Source: SIG459 sp045638085 (GTDB taxonomy: Bacteria; Bacillota; Clostridia; Oscillospirales; Oscillospiraceae). Taken from it: 5,333 bases of DNA. The stretch is taken from NCBI GenBank assembly GCA_045638085.1, contig JAZUAQ010000042.1, forward strand, positions 1 to 5,333, written 5' to 3'. Made by a program: the position numbers and the translations under genes. Shown here piece after piece: positions 1-4,746 of this stretch; positions within the stretch are counted from its first letter, which is position 1, and the number at the start of each line of letters is the position of its first letter. The notes under the pieces are model-generated. The model saw only the letters and a program-made list of their open reading frames with translations. It was not told the DNA's origin and did no database searches.

Positions 1-161
1 AGAAGCTGCTTGACAGCACCAACCTCAACGACGTGGACGGCAGACTCTACTTCGACCGCGTTCTCCGGGAAGCCGGAGTATTCGACCGCCTTGAACAAAT
101 GGGTATCGAGGACGGCGACACCGTTGCAATGTATTATCTCCAGTTTGAATATCAGAGCTGA
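1..161 (+). CDS. obg: Obg/CgtA GTPase, C-terminal end only (5' truncated by window)
   Basis: This open frame enters from the left edge (first full codon at base 3) and ends at TGA 159-161, giving the last 52 residues of a protein. The tail contains DGRLYFDRVLREAGVFDRLE, then GIEDGDTV, then QFEYQS at the end. That series matches the Obg C-terminal (OCT) domain of Firmicutes Obg proteins, where an 'F.RVLR..GVF..L' helix is followed by 'GI..GDTV' and a terminal 'FE[FY].Y'. Obg is a ribosome-associated GTPase involved in 50S maturation and stress signalling. Its glycine-rich N-terminal domain and G domain lie outside the window, so intactness cannot be judged. The segment is visibly richer in G and C than the next two genes. 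It ends just before a terminator, so it is the last gene of its transcript. Family recognition rests on the tail alone; a Rel/SpoT-type TGS domain is a less likely alternative. Confidence 0.8.
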   Translation, partial: KLLDSTNLNDVDGRLYFDRVLREAGVFDRLEQMGIEDGDTVAMYYLQFEYQS

Positions 162-162
162 T

Positions 163-198
163 AAAAAAATCCGCAGACATCTGTCTGCGGATTTTTTT
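163..198. terminator. Bidirectional intrinsic terminator between obg and the Nudix gene
   Basis: A perfect stem of about nine G/C-rich pairs (170-178 with 183-191, loop ATCT) is flanked by seven A on the left and seven T on the right. It therefore reads as hairpin plus U-tract on both strands. It sits 1 base after the obg stop codon. On the other strand the Nudix stop codon (TAA, 197-199) overlaps the base of the stem, so one element closes both convergent transcripts. Confidence 0.93.
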
Positions 199-820
199 AA
201 TCGAAGCGGCAAATAAATGTCTCATCGGCGTAAGCCTTAAAGCAAAGTTTTATCTGCTCTTCATTATTCTTTTCGCGGCATAGTTGGGGAAGATCGTTCA
301 GGCCAAACCAAGCTATTTCTGTTGTCTCAATATTTTCCTTAAATTCACCGCCAATAAAGTTGCAAAGGAAAAACATCTTATAGACACTTATAGCGCTCTC
401 AAAATCCCTGCCATTATTCTTCTGCCAGTCCTGAACGGCAACCAGGCGAAGGGGATTCACAATTGCCCCTGCCTCCTCAATGGATTCCTTAACAGCATTT
501 TCAGCAGCGCTGAGTCCAACATCAGCCCAGCCTCCCGGCATGGACCACATGCCGTTATTTTCTCTGGCCAGCAGTATTTTATCATCCTTAATTATTGCTG
601 CACGGATATCCACCTTCGGAGTTTGATAGCCCTTTTCGCAGCAAAAAATATCCTTTACTTTTTCAATTGGGATTTCACTTATCTCAGAGAGCATTTCAGC
701 GGAAATATCACGGATACGCTCGAACCGCTCTATATCATATTTATCTTTACTATAACAAAGTCCAGCCTGCGCAAGGCTTTGAAGTTCTCTTGCCCATTTG
801 ATATACACATCATTTTCCAT
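197..820 (-). CDS. Nudix hydrolase with N-terminal helical domain
   Basis: A 207-residue Nudix pyrophosphohydrolase. Residues 1-65 form a mostly helical N-terminal segment like the domain found before the Nudix fold in a Firmicutes ADP-ribose/nucleoside-diphosphate-X hydrolase group. The Nudix fold spans about 68-205, with MPGGWADVG at 94-102 leading into the Nudix box at 97-119. Relative to the consensus GX5EX7REUXEEXGU, the first Glu is Leu103 and the Arg is Lys111. The metal-binding core E112, E115 and E116 is kept. From memory of this subgroup ('GGWADVG.SP.E.AVKEV.EE'), both changes are common there, so activity is expected. The substrate is unknown; ADP-ribose, NADH or another nucleotide derivative is possible. 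Start: ATG at 818-820 has a GAGG ribosome-binding site 7 bases upstream (828-831). The gene lies 52 bases downstream of the D-LDH gene on the same strand, with its own predicted promoter in the gap and a start-masking hairpin. Confidence 0.9.
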   Translation of the reverse strand: MENDVYIKWARELQSLAQAGLCYSKDKYDIERFERIRDISAEMLSEISEIPIEKVKDIFCCEKGYQTPKVDIRAAIIKDDKILLARENNGMWSMPGGWADVGLSAAENAVKESIEEAGAIVNPLRLVAVQDWQKNNGRDFESAISVYKMFFLCNFIGGEFKENIETTEIAWFGLNDLPQLCREKNNEEQIKLCFKAYADETFICRFD

Positions 821-845
821 ATGCTCACCTCACTTTTTGAGCATA
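820..845 (-). promoter_or_regulatory. Hairpin covering the Nudix translation start
   Basis: Perfect 8-base inverted repeat, TATGCTCA at 820-827 and TGAGCATA at 838-845, with a 10-base loop. On the - strand mRNA the 3' arm contains the whole spacer between ribosome-binding site and start codon plus the A of the AUG, and the GAGG (828-831) is in the loop next to the stem. Folding would hinder initiation. The 5' arm contains the whole predicted -10 box (840-845). A transcript starting at the local promoter (about 833-834) would therefore lack that arm, while a transcript from the D-LDH gene would have it. The repeat is seen directly; the regulatory role is inferred. It could instead be a protein operator. 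Confidence 0.5.
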
Positions 846-868
846 GCATCAAATCAGTGAAGAGTCAA
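840..868 (-). promoter_or_regulatory. Predicted sigma-A promoter of the Nudix gene
   Basis: On the - strand, TTGACT (863-868, five of six to TTGACA) is separated by 17 bases from TATGCT (840-845, four of six to TATAAT). The -10 is preceded by TGC, making an extended -10. The predicted start point is about 833-834, just upstream of the GAGG, giving a leader of only about 13 bases. It lies in the 52-base gap after the D-LDH stop codon, so the Nudix gene may be transcribed alone as well as by read-through. Confidence 0.55.
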
Positions 869-872
869 TTTT

Positions 873-1850
873 TTATACAATTCTAAAGGGATTTATCTCC
901 CCTGCATCATCATTTATAAAGGCCTGAATGCAGTTTCGGACCATATCATCAACAGATTTGGATGTGTAAAAAGCAATATGCGGTGAAATTATAACGTTTG
1001 GCATATCCCTCAGGATTGAAAGGGCTTTATTATTAATAACATCCGACTTTCTGTTGTAGTAATATAGATCAAATTCATCCTCTATAACATCAAGACCGCA
1101 GCCTGCGATTTTCCCCTCTATGAGGGCATCAATAAGCGCCCAGCTGTCAATGAGCCCTCCGCGTGCGGTGTTAATAATCACAGAATCTTCAGGCATTAGT
1201 GCAATGGTCTCTTTATTGATAATATGCTTCGTGCTGTCCCGCAAAGGCGCGTGGAGGGAAAATAAATCGCAGCTTGAAAGAAGTTTTTCATAAGGCAAAT
1301 ATTTCACGCCATCAATACACTCTGGACTTGGGTCGCATGCATATACATCGCAGCCAAATCCTTTCGCAAGCTCTATATATCGCCTTCCGATTGTACCCGT
1401 ACCGATTACTCCAACTTTTCTTTCAGATAAATTATATCCTCTCAGCCCCTTGAGAGTAAAATCATTGATTGAGGAGCGCTGGAAAATCCGTTTCATATTG
1501 CGCAAGGTCATAAGACTGAGCATAAGAGCAAATTCGGCTACTGCGTCGGGGCTATAAGCTGAATTTGAAATTTTAATACCTATCTTTTTTGCATACTCAC
1601 AATCTATATGGTCAAAGCCAACTGTTCTTGTGCCGATCATCCTGACACCAAGATTTTTAAATGAGTCAAGAATTTTATCATTAACCCTATTCGTAAGTAC
1701 AGACACATAGTCATATCCATCCGCAAGATAAGTGTTATCTTCCCTCACCGACTGCTTTGTGCATTTCACATCAATCCCATAAAGATAAGAATATTTTTCA
1801 AAGGTGGCCATCTCGTCATATGGCCTGCATCCATAAGCAAAAATCTTCAT
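873..1850 (-). CDS. VanH-like D-2-hydroxyacid dehydrogenase (probable D-lactate dehydrogenase)
   Basis: A 325-residue cytoplasmic NAD-dependent D-2-hydroxyacid dehydrogenase of normal family length, expected to reduce pyruvate to D-lactate. The cofactor domain has GTGTIG at 150-155 and an acidic residue, Asp173, at the end of the next strand, indicating NAD rather than NADP. By spacing against characterised D-lactate dehydrogenases (Arg, +29 Glu, +61 His) the catalytic set is Arg230, Glu259 and His291. The stretches TRTVGFDHID (74-83), NSAYSPDAVAEFA (96-108) and RDMPNVIISPHIAFYT (281-296) resemble VanH and lactobacillar D-LDH. No ligase or dipeptidase gene of a vancomycin-resistance cluster is adjacent, so a fermentative role is more likely. 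Start: ATG at 1848-1850 has TAAGGA (1862-1867) 11 bases upstream, a long spacing. Codon use differs from neighbours: 11 of 18 Arg codons are AGA/AGG and only 3 are CGC/CGT. The gene is first of a likely two-gene unit with the Nudix hydrolase. I found no convincing promoter in its AT-rich upstream region. The exact substrate is uncertain. Confidence 0.88.
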   Translation of the reverse strand: MKIFAYGCRPYDEMATFEKYSYLYGIDVKCTKQSVREDNTYLADGYDYVSVLTNRVNDKILDSFKNLGVRMIGTRTVGFDHIDCEYAKKIGIKISNSAYSPDAVAEFALMLSLMTLRNMKRIFQRSSINDFTLKGLRGYNLSERKVGVIGTGTIGRRYIELAKGFGCDVYACDPSPECIDGVKYLPYEKLLSSCDLFSLHAPLRDSTKHIINKETIALMPEDSVIINTARGGLIDSWALIDALIEGKIAGCGLDVIEDEFDLYYYNRKSDVINNKALSILRDMPNVIISPHIAFYTSKSVDDMVRNCIQAFINDDAGEINPFRIV

Positions 1851-1958
1851 TTGTCTAAAAATCCTTACATATATTGAATATAGAATTTAACTTTTAAATG
1901 GCATTATTTAAGTAAATATACGAAATAATAATTAAAAAATTAACTTTCGGAATATCTA

Positions 1959-1987
1959 TTTACAAAAAAGCTACAAACTTTTATAAT
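1959..1987 (+). promoter_or_regulatory. Strong predicted sigma-A promoter of the SDR gene
   Basis: TTTACA (1959-1964, five of six) and a perfect TATAAT (1982-1987) are separated by exactly 17 bases, in an A/T-rich setting. The predicted start is about 1994, leaving a leader of about 33 bases before the ATG at 2027. The rest of the divergent gap (1851-1958) is very AT-rich and holds nothing else I can support, including no clear opposing promoter for the D-LDH gene. Confidence 0.75.
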
Positions 1988-2026
1988 TTAATCACCGAAA
2001 TAAAATATTACGAAAGGAATATCACT

Positions 2027-2827
2027 ATGGGATTTTTGACCGGAAAAACCGTTATCATCACCGGCGCCGGCCGCGCCACTCTTTCTGACGGAACTTGCGG
2101 CTCCATCGGATACGGCATTGCAACCGCTTATGCCAAAGAAGGTGCCAACATTGTCATTACCGGACGCAATGTTAAAAAGCTTGAAGAAGCAAAAGAAGAA
2201 CTCGAAAGACTTTACGGAGTAAATGTCCTCCCCCTGCAGGCTGATGTTTCTGCAGATTCTGACAACGAGGCAGTTGTAAAGGCAGTTGTAGAAAAGACTA
2301 TTGAACGCTTTGGCACAATCGATGTTCTTATCAACAACGCTCAGGCTTCCGCCTCCGGCGTGCCTCTTGCCGACCATAGCACCGAACAGTTTAATCTTGC
2401 CCTTTATTCCGGCCTTTATGCAGCTTTCTACTACATGAAGGCATGCTACCCTTATCTCAAGGAATCCCGCGGCAGCGTTATTAATTTCGCCTCCGGCGCG
2501 GGACTTTTTGGAAACTTTGGCCAGTCTGCCTATGCTGCAGCTAAAGAAGGCATCCGCGGTCTCAGCCGTGTTGCAGCCACTGAATGGGGTCCTGACGGCA
2601 TAAACGTCAACGTTATATGCCCTCTTGCATGGACTGCGCAGCTTGAAAACTGGGCAAATGCTTATCCCGAAGCATTCAAGGCAAATGTTAAGATGCCTCC
2701 CATGGGTCACTACGGCAATGTGGAAACCGAAATTGGACGCGTCTGCGTTCAGCTGGCTCACCCTGACTTCAAGTATCTCACCGGTGAAACCCTCACCCTT
2801 GAAGGCGGCATGGGTCTTCGTCCCTGA
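2027..2827 (+). CDS. Short-chain dehydrogenase/reductase (SDR), NADP(H)-type
   Basis: A 266-residue Rossmann-fold oxidoreductase of the SDR superfamily, probably cytoplasmic. The cofactor loop starts TGAG at 12-15 and resumes as GSIGYG at 25-30. About nine extra residues (RATLSDGTC, 16-24) lie between them compared with the usual TGxxxGIG. ADV at 72-74 and NNA at 103-105 are standard SDR landmarks. The catalytic residues are Ser156, Tyr169 and Lys173 (YAAAK), with the normal 13-residue Ser-Tyr spacing. Arg47 after the second strand (TGRN) suggests NADP(H). The helix that normally supplies the fourth catalytic residue, Asn, reads LALYSGLYAAF (124-134), with Gly or Ser in its place. The start MGFLTGK and SIGYGIA recall FabI enoyl reductases, but the YxxxK spacing is that of classical SDRs. 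The substrate cannot be assigned; a ketone/alcohol such as a sugar, fatty-acyl or steroid derivative is possible. Start: ATG has AAAGGA at 2013-2018, 8 bases upstream. It has its own promoter and terminator, so it is monocistronic. Confidence 0.88.
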   Translation: MGFLTGKTVIITGAGRATLSDGTCGSIGYGIATAYAKEGANIVITGRNVKKLEEAKEELERLYGVNVLPLQADVSADSDNEAVVKAVVEKTIERFGTIDVLINNAQASASGVPLADHSTEQFNLALYSGLYAAFYYMKACYPYLKESRGSVINFASGAGLFGNFGQSAYAAAKEGIRGLSRVAATEWGPDGINVNVICPLAWTAQLENWANAYPEAFKANVKMPPMGHYGNVETEIGRVCVQLAHPDFKYLTGETLTLEGGMGLRP

Positions 2828-2844
2828 TTTATCCCAAATTTTTC

Positions 2845-2873
2845 AAAAAAGAGCTCATACGAGCTCTTTTTTT
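2845..2873 (+). terminator. Intrinsic terminator of the SDR gene
   Basis: GAGCTC (2851-2856), loop ATAC, GAGCTC (2861-2866), extended by six A on the left pairing into a seven-T tract (2867-2873). It begins 17 bases after the SDR stop codon. The -35 region of the next gene's predicted promoter starts 2 bases after the T-tract. Confidence 0.9.
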
Positions 2874-2874
2874 C

Positions 2875-2903
2875 TTTATTATTATGATTATCTGTGCTAT
2901 AAT
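2875..2903 (+). promoter_or_regulatory. Predicted extended -10 promoter of the M42 peptidase
   Basis: A perfect TATAAT (2898-2903) preceded by TGC forms an extended -10. Seventeen bases upstream is a weak -35, TTTATT (2875-2880, three of six), which is tolerable with an extended -10. The predicted start is near A2910, leaving a leader of only about 22 bases before the ATG at 2932. Confidence 0.65.
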
Positions 2904-2926
2904 GCCTCCATTAATACAATGGAGGC
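2904..2926 (+). promoter_or_regulatory. Hairpin sequestering the M42 peptidase ribosome-binding site
   Basis: A perfect 9-base inverted repeat, GCCTCCATT (2904-2912) and AATGGAGGC (2918-2926), with loop AATAC. The GGAGG ribosome-binding site (2921-2925) lies entirely in the 3' arm and would be fully paired with CCTCC of the 5' arm. The 5' arm starts immediately after the -10 box. A transcript from the local promoter (start about 2910) would keep only about three bases of the arm and leave GGAGG free, whereas read-through mRNA from the SDR gene would form the whole hairpin. The repeat is seen directly; masking of read-through translation is inferred, and a repressor operator just downstream of the -10 is an alternative. 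Confidence 0.6.
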
Positions 2927-2931
2927 GCAAA

Positions 2932-3969
2932 ATGAAATATAATTACGACCCTATGTACACCGTATCTCTCTTTGAGAAAATCGTTAATGTCCCCTCTCCT
3001 GTCGGATATTTCAGAGAGATGAATCCCATCATCGAGGAAATTGCAGCCTCTCTCGGTTGCTCTGTAAGCTATGACAACAAGTACACCGCCTATATTACTC
3101 TTGACGGAAATGACAATAGCAAAACCGTCATGCTTGGCGCCCATCTTGATACCATCGGTCTTATTGTTCGCCGCATTGATGCAAACGGTATGATTCGCGT
3201 CCGTCAGCTTGGCGGAATTAACTTCAGTTCTATAGAGGGCGAGACCGTTCATATACACACCCGCGACGGCAGAAGCTACAGCGGACTTGTTACTGTCAGC
3301 TCTCACTCTGTCCATGTTTTTGAAGATGCAAGAACTATGCCCAGAGACGAGGACAATATCATGATTATCCTTGACGAGGATGTTCACAGCAAAGAAGACG
3401 TTACCGCCCTTGGCATCCGTCACGGAGATCCAATATCCATTGAGCCTCGTTTCCAGCTCACTGAAAAGGGCTATATTAAATGCCGTTTTATCGATGACAA
3501 GGCCGCAGCGGCAATTTGCTTCAATATGATTAAATACCTTAAGGACAACGGCCTTAAACCCAAATACCGCACCATTCTCGCTTTCCCCTACTCCGAGGAA
3601 GTGGGTCTTGGCGGAACCTATGTTCCCGAAGGTGTAAGCGATTTCATTGCAATTGATATCGGTCTCATTGGTCCTGACCTTGACGGAAATGAGAAAGCCG
3701 TAAGCATTTGCGCAAAGGACAACACCGCACCCTATAACTATGCTCTCACAAGCGAACTTATAGAACTTGCTGAACGCAAGGGAATAAATCACGCCGTGGA
3801 TATATTCTACCGTTACGGCACAGATGCAAATGCATCTCAGCGAGCCGGCAACAATCTTCGCGCTGCAGCATTCGGAATGGCAGTTTATTGCAGCCACGGA
3901 ATGGAGAGAACACATATTGAAGGTCTCAATGCAACACTTGATCTCCTTCTTGCTTATATACTCGGTTAA
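2932..3969 (+). CDS. M42-family metallo-aminopeptidase
   Basis: A 345-residue cytoplasmic aminopeptidase of the M42 family (glutamyl/deblocking aminopeptidase, also annotated as endoglucanase M), of normal length. The two-metal site is visible: His71 and Asp73 in GAHLDTIG (69-76), a bridging Asp in FIDDKAA (188/189), Glu222 (general base) and Glu223 in YSEEVG (220-225), Asp242 in AIDIG, and His328 in ERTHIEG (325-331). The M42-specific small beta-barrel domain, inserted between the HxD and DD motifs, covers about 80-180. Such enzymes usually form large tetrahedral dodecamers that trim short peptides; whether this one does cannot be read from sequence. Start: I chose ATG 2932 because GGAGG lies 6 bases upstream. 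An in-frame ATG at 2884 would add 16 residues encoded across the promoter and hairpin and has no ribosome-binding site. Arg codons are mostly CGC/CGT (12 of 18), with no AGG. It has its own promoter and ends at a terminator shared with the pyrophosphatase gene. Specificity is not predicted. Confidence 0.92.
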   Translation: MKYNYDPMYTVSLFEKIVNVPSPVGYFREMNPIIEEIAASLGCSVSYDNKYTAYITLDGNDNSKTVMLGAHLDTIGLIVRRIDANGMIRVRQLGGINFSSIEGETVHIHTRDGRSYSGLVTVSSHSVHVFEDARTMPRDEDNIMIILDEDVHSKEDVTALGIRHGDPISIEPRFQLTEKGYIKCRFIDDKAAAAICFNMIKYLKDNGLKPKYRTILAFPYSEEVGLGGTYVPEGVSDFIAIDIGLIGPDLDGNEKAVSICAKDNTAPYNYALTSELIELAERKGINHAVDIFYRYGTDANASQRAGNNLRAAAFGMAVYCSHGMERTHIEGLNATLDLLLAYILG

Positions 3970-3971
3970 AT

Positions 3972-4006
3972 AAAAAAGAGGCAGGCTTTTAGCCTGCCTC
4001 TTTTTT
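3972..4006. terminator. Bidirectional intrinsic terminator between M42 peptidase and ppa
   Basis: A perfect 10-base stem, GAGGCAGGCT (3978-3987) and AGCCTGCCTC (3991-4000), with loop TTT, is flanked by six A and six T that extend the stem. It reads as hairpin plus U-tract on both strands. It lies 2 bases after the peptidase stop and 2 bases beyond the ppa stop codon, serving both convergent genes. Confidence 0.94.
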
Positions 4007-4008
4007 AT

Positions 4009-4539
4009 TTATTTGCAGAAATTATTGATATAGTTATCAAGAGCTTCTTTGATGACTTCAACGGCGCCATCTCTTCCGCTAACATCTCCTGCAACGGTTT
4101 CCTTACCTTCAAGAGCTTTATAAACAGTGAAGAAATGAGCCATTTCGTCAAATGTATGATTGGGAAGCTCCATTATATCCTTAATGGTGTTATAAACGGG
4201 ATCGGCAAAGGGAATGCAGATAATCTTTTCATCACGCTTACCGCCGTCAAGCATAGAAATATAGCCTATAGGATAGCAGCGAACAAGAGTCAAAGGTTCA
4301 AGCACCTCGGAACAAATTACGAGAACATCAAGAGGGTCTCCATCATCGCCAAAGGAACGAGGAATAAAGCCGTAGTTAGCAGGATAATGAGTGGATGTAT
4401 AGAGAACGCGGTCAAGAATGAGCATACCGGTTTCCTTATCAAGCTCATACTTCTTCTTGCTGCCCTTGCTTATCTCGATAACGGCAATAAAGTCTTCAGG
4501 GGAAATGCGCTTGGGATCAATTCCATGCCATATATTCAT
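4009..4539 (-). CDS. ppa: Inorganic pyrophosphatase, family I
   Basis: A 176-residue soluble Mg-dependent pyrophosphatase, almost the same length as the E. coli enzyme (175). It hydrolyses pyrophosphate to two phosphates in the cytoplasm and so pulls biosynthetic reactions forward. The family signature DGDPLDV (66-72) carries metal ligands Asp66, Asp68 and Asp71. Asp98, Asp103 and Lys105 follow in LDGGKRDEK. Glu22, Lys30, Glu32, Arg44, Tyr52, Tyr56, Tyr140 and Lys141 match the remaining active-site set by spacing. All expected catalytic residues appear present. It is not the unrelated family II (DHH) enzyme common in bacilli. Start: ATG at 4537-4539 has TGAGGT (4545-4550) about 6 bases upstream. 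It is monocistronic, with its own near-consensus promoter and shared bidirectional terminator, as expected for a constitutive housekeeping gene. Confidence 0.96.
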   Translation of the reverse strand: MNIWHGIDPKRISPEDFIAVIEISKGSKKKYELDKETGMLILDRVLYTSTHYPANYGFIPRSFGDDGDPLDVLVICSEVLEPLTLVRCYPIGYISMLDGGKRDEKIICIPFADPVYNTIKDIMELPNHTFDEMAHFFTVYKALEGKETVAGDVSGRDGAVEVIKEALDNYINNFCK

Positions 4540-4569
4540 AATTTACCTCACTTATATTTTTATATAATA

Positions 4570-4598
4570 ATTATATATTTAAAAGATATCAAAATCAA
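4570..4598 (-). promoter_or_regulatory. ppa: Strong predicted sigma-A promoter of ppa
   Basis: On the - strand, TTGATT (4593-4598, four of six) and a perfect TATAAT (4570-4575) are 17 bases apart. The predicted start is about 4563, giving a leader of about 24 bases. It lies in the 207-base divergent gap shared with the SulP transporter. No hairpin covers the ppa ribosome-binding site. Confidence 0.7.
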
Positions 4599-4664
4599 TT
4601 GTATTATCATTAGACATTACAAAATTTTTTGGCATTATATTTTGTCATATTGCTCAAAAAGCTA

Positions 4665-4693
4665 TTGCATTTTCTGTGCAACAAGTTTATAAT
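4665..4693 (+). promoter_or_regulatory. Candidate promoter of the SulP transporter, with a small dyad over the -35
   Basis: TTGCAT (4665-4670, three of six) and a perfect TATAAT (4688-4693) are 17 bases apart; the predicted start is about 4700. The region is so AT-rich that other -10 boxes exist (TATAAT at 4714-4719; TATAAA at 4727-4732 preceded by TGA), so the choice is uncertain. A short dyad, TTGCA (4665-4669) and TGCAA (4677-4681), overlaps the -35 and could be a regulator site or chance. Confidence 0.4.
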
Positions 4694-4746
4694 ATTTTAG
4701 CTTTTGTGTAAAATATAATATAGTGATATAAAGAGAGAGAAATTAA

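Noticed and set aside
284..886. Open frame on the + strand opposite the Nudix gene (200 codons)
   Set aside because: It is the shadow of a recognisable Nudix hydrolase with a Nudix box, promoter and ribosome-binding site on the - strand.
873..1850. vanH of a vancomycin-resistance cluster
   Set aside because: Similarity to VanH is real, but there is no adjacent ligase, dipeptidase or two-component regulator, and fermentative D-LDHs share the same motifs.
1851..1958. Possible promoter for the D-LDH gene in the AT-rich gap
   Set aside because: Several TATATT/TATTAT boxes exist on the - strand, but none has a recognisable -35 at 16-18 bases; base composition alone would give such hits.
2061..2070. 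Perfect 10-base GC palindrome CCGGCGCCGG
   Set aside because: It falls inside the codons for the SDR cofactor loop (Thr-Gly-Ala-Gly-Arg) and is explained by Gly/Ala codon choice.
1988..2761. Long open frame on the - strand opposite the SDR gene (257 codons)
   Set aside because: The + strand frame has complete SDR motifs, a promoter, a ribosome-binding site and a terminator. The antisense frame shows no family motif and is Cys/Ser-rich, as expected from reading the complement of a codon-biased gene.
2884..2931. Upstream in-frame ATG giving a 361-residue M42 protein
   Set aside because: The extra 16 codons would lie across the -10 box and hairpin, the ATG has no ribosome-binding site, and GGAGG is correctly placed for ATG 2932.
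2911..3915. Long open frame on the - strand opposite the M42 peptidase (334 codons)
   Set aside because: The + strand has all M42 metal ligands. The antisense frame exists because codons whose complements are stops (TTA, CTA, TCA) are rare in the real gene.
4135..4692. Open frame on the + strand across ppa and the divergent gap
   Set aside because: It overlaps a pyrophosphatase with all active-site residues on the other strand and runs into AT-rich promoter DNA.
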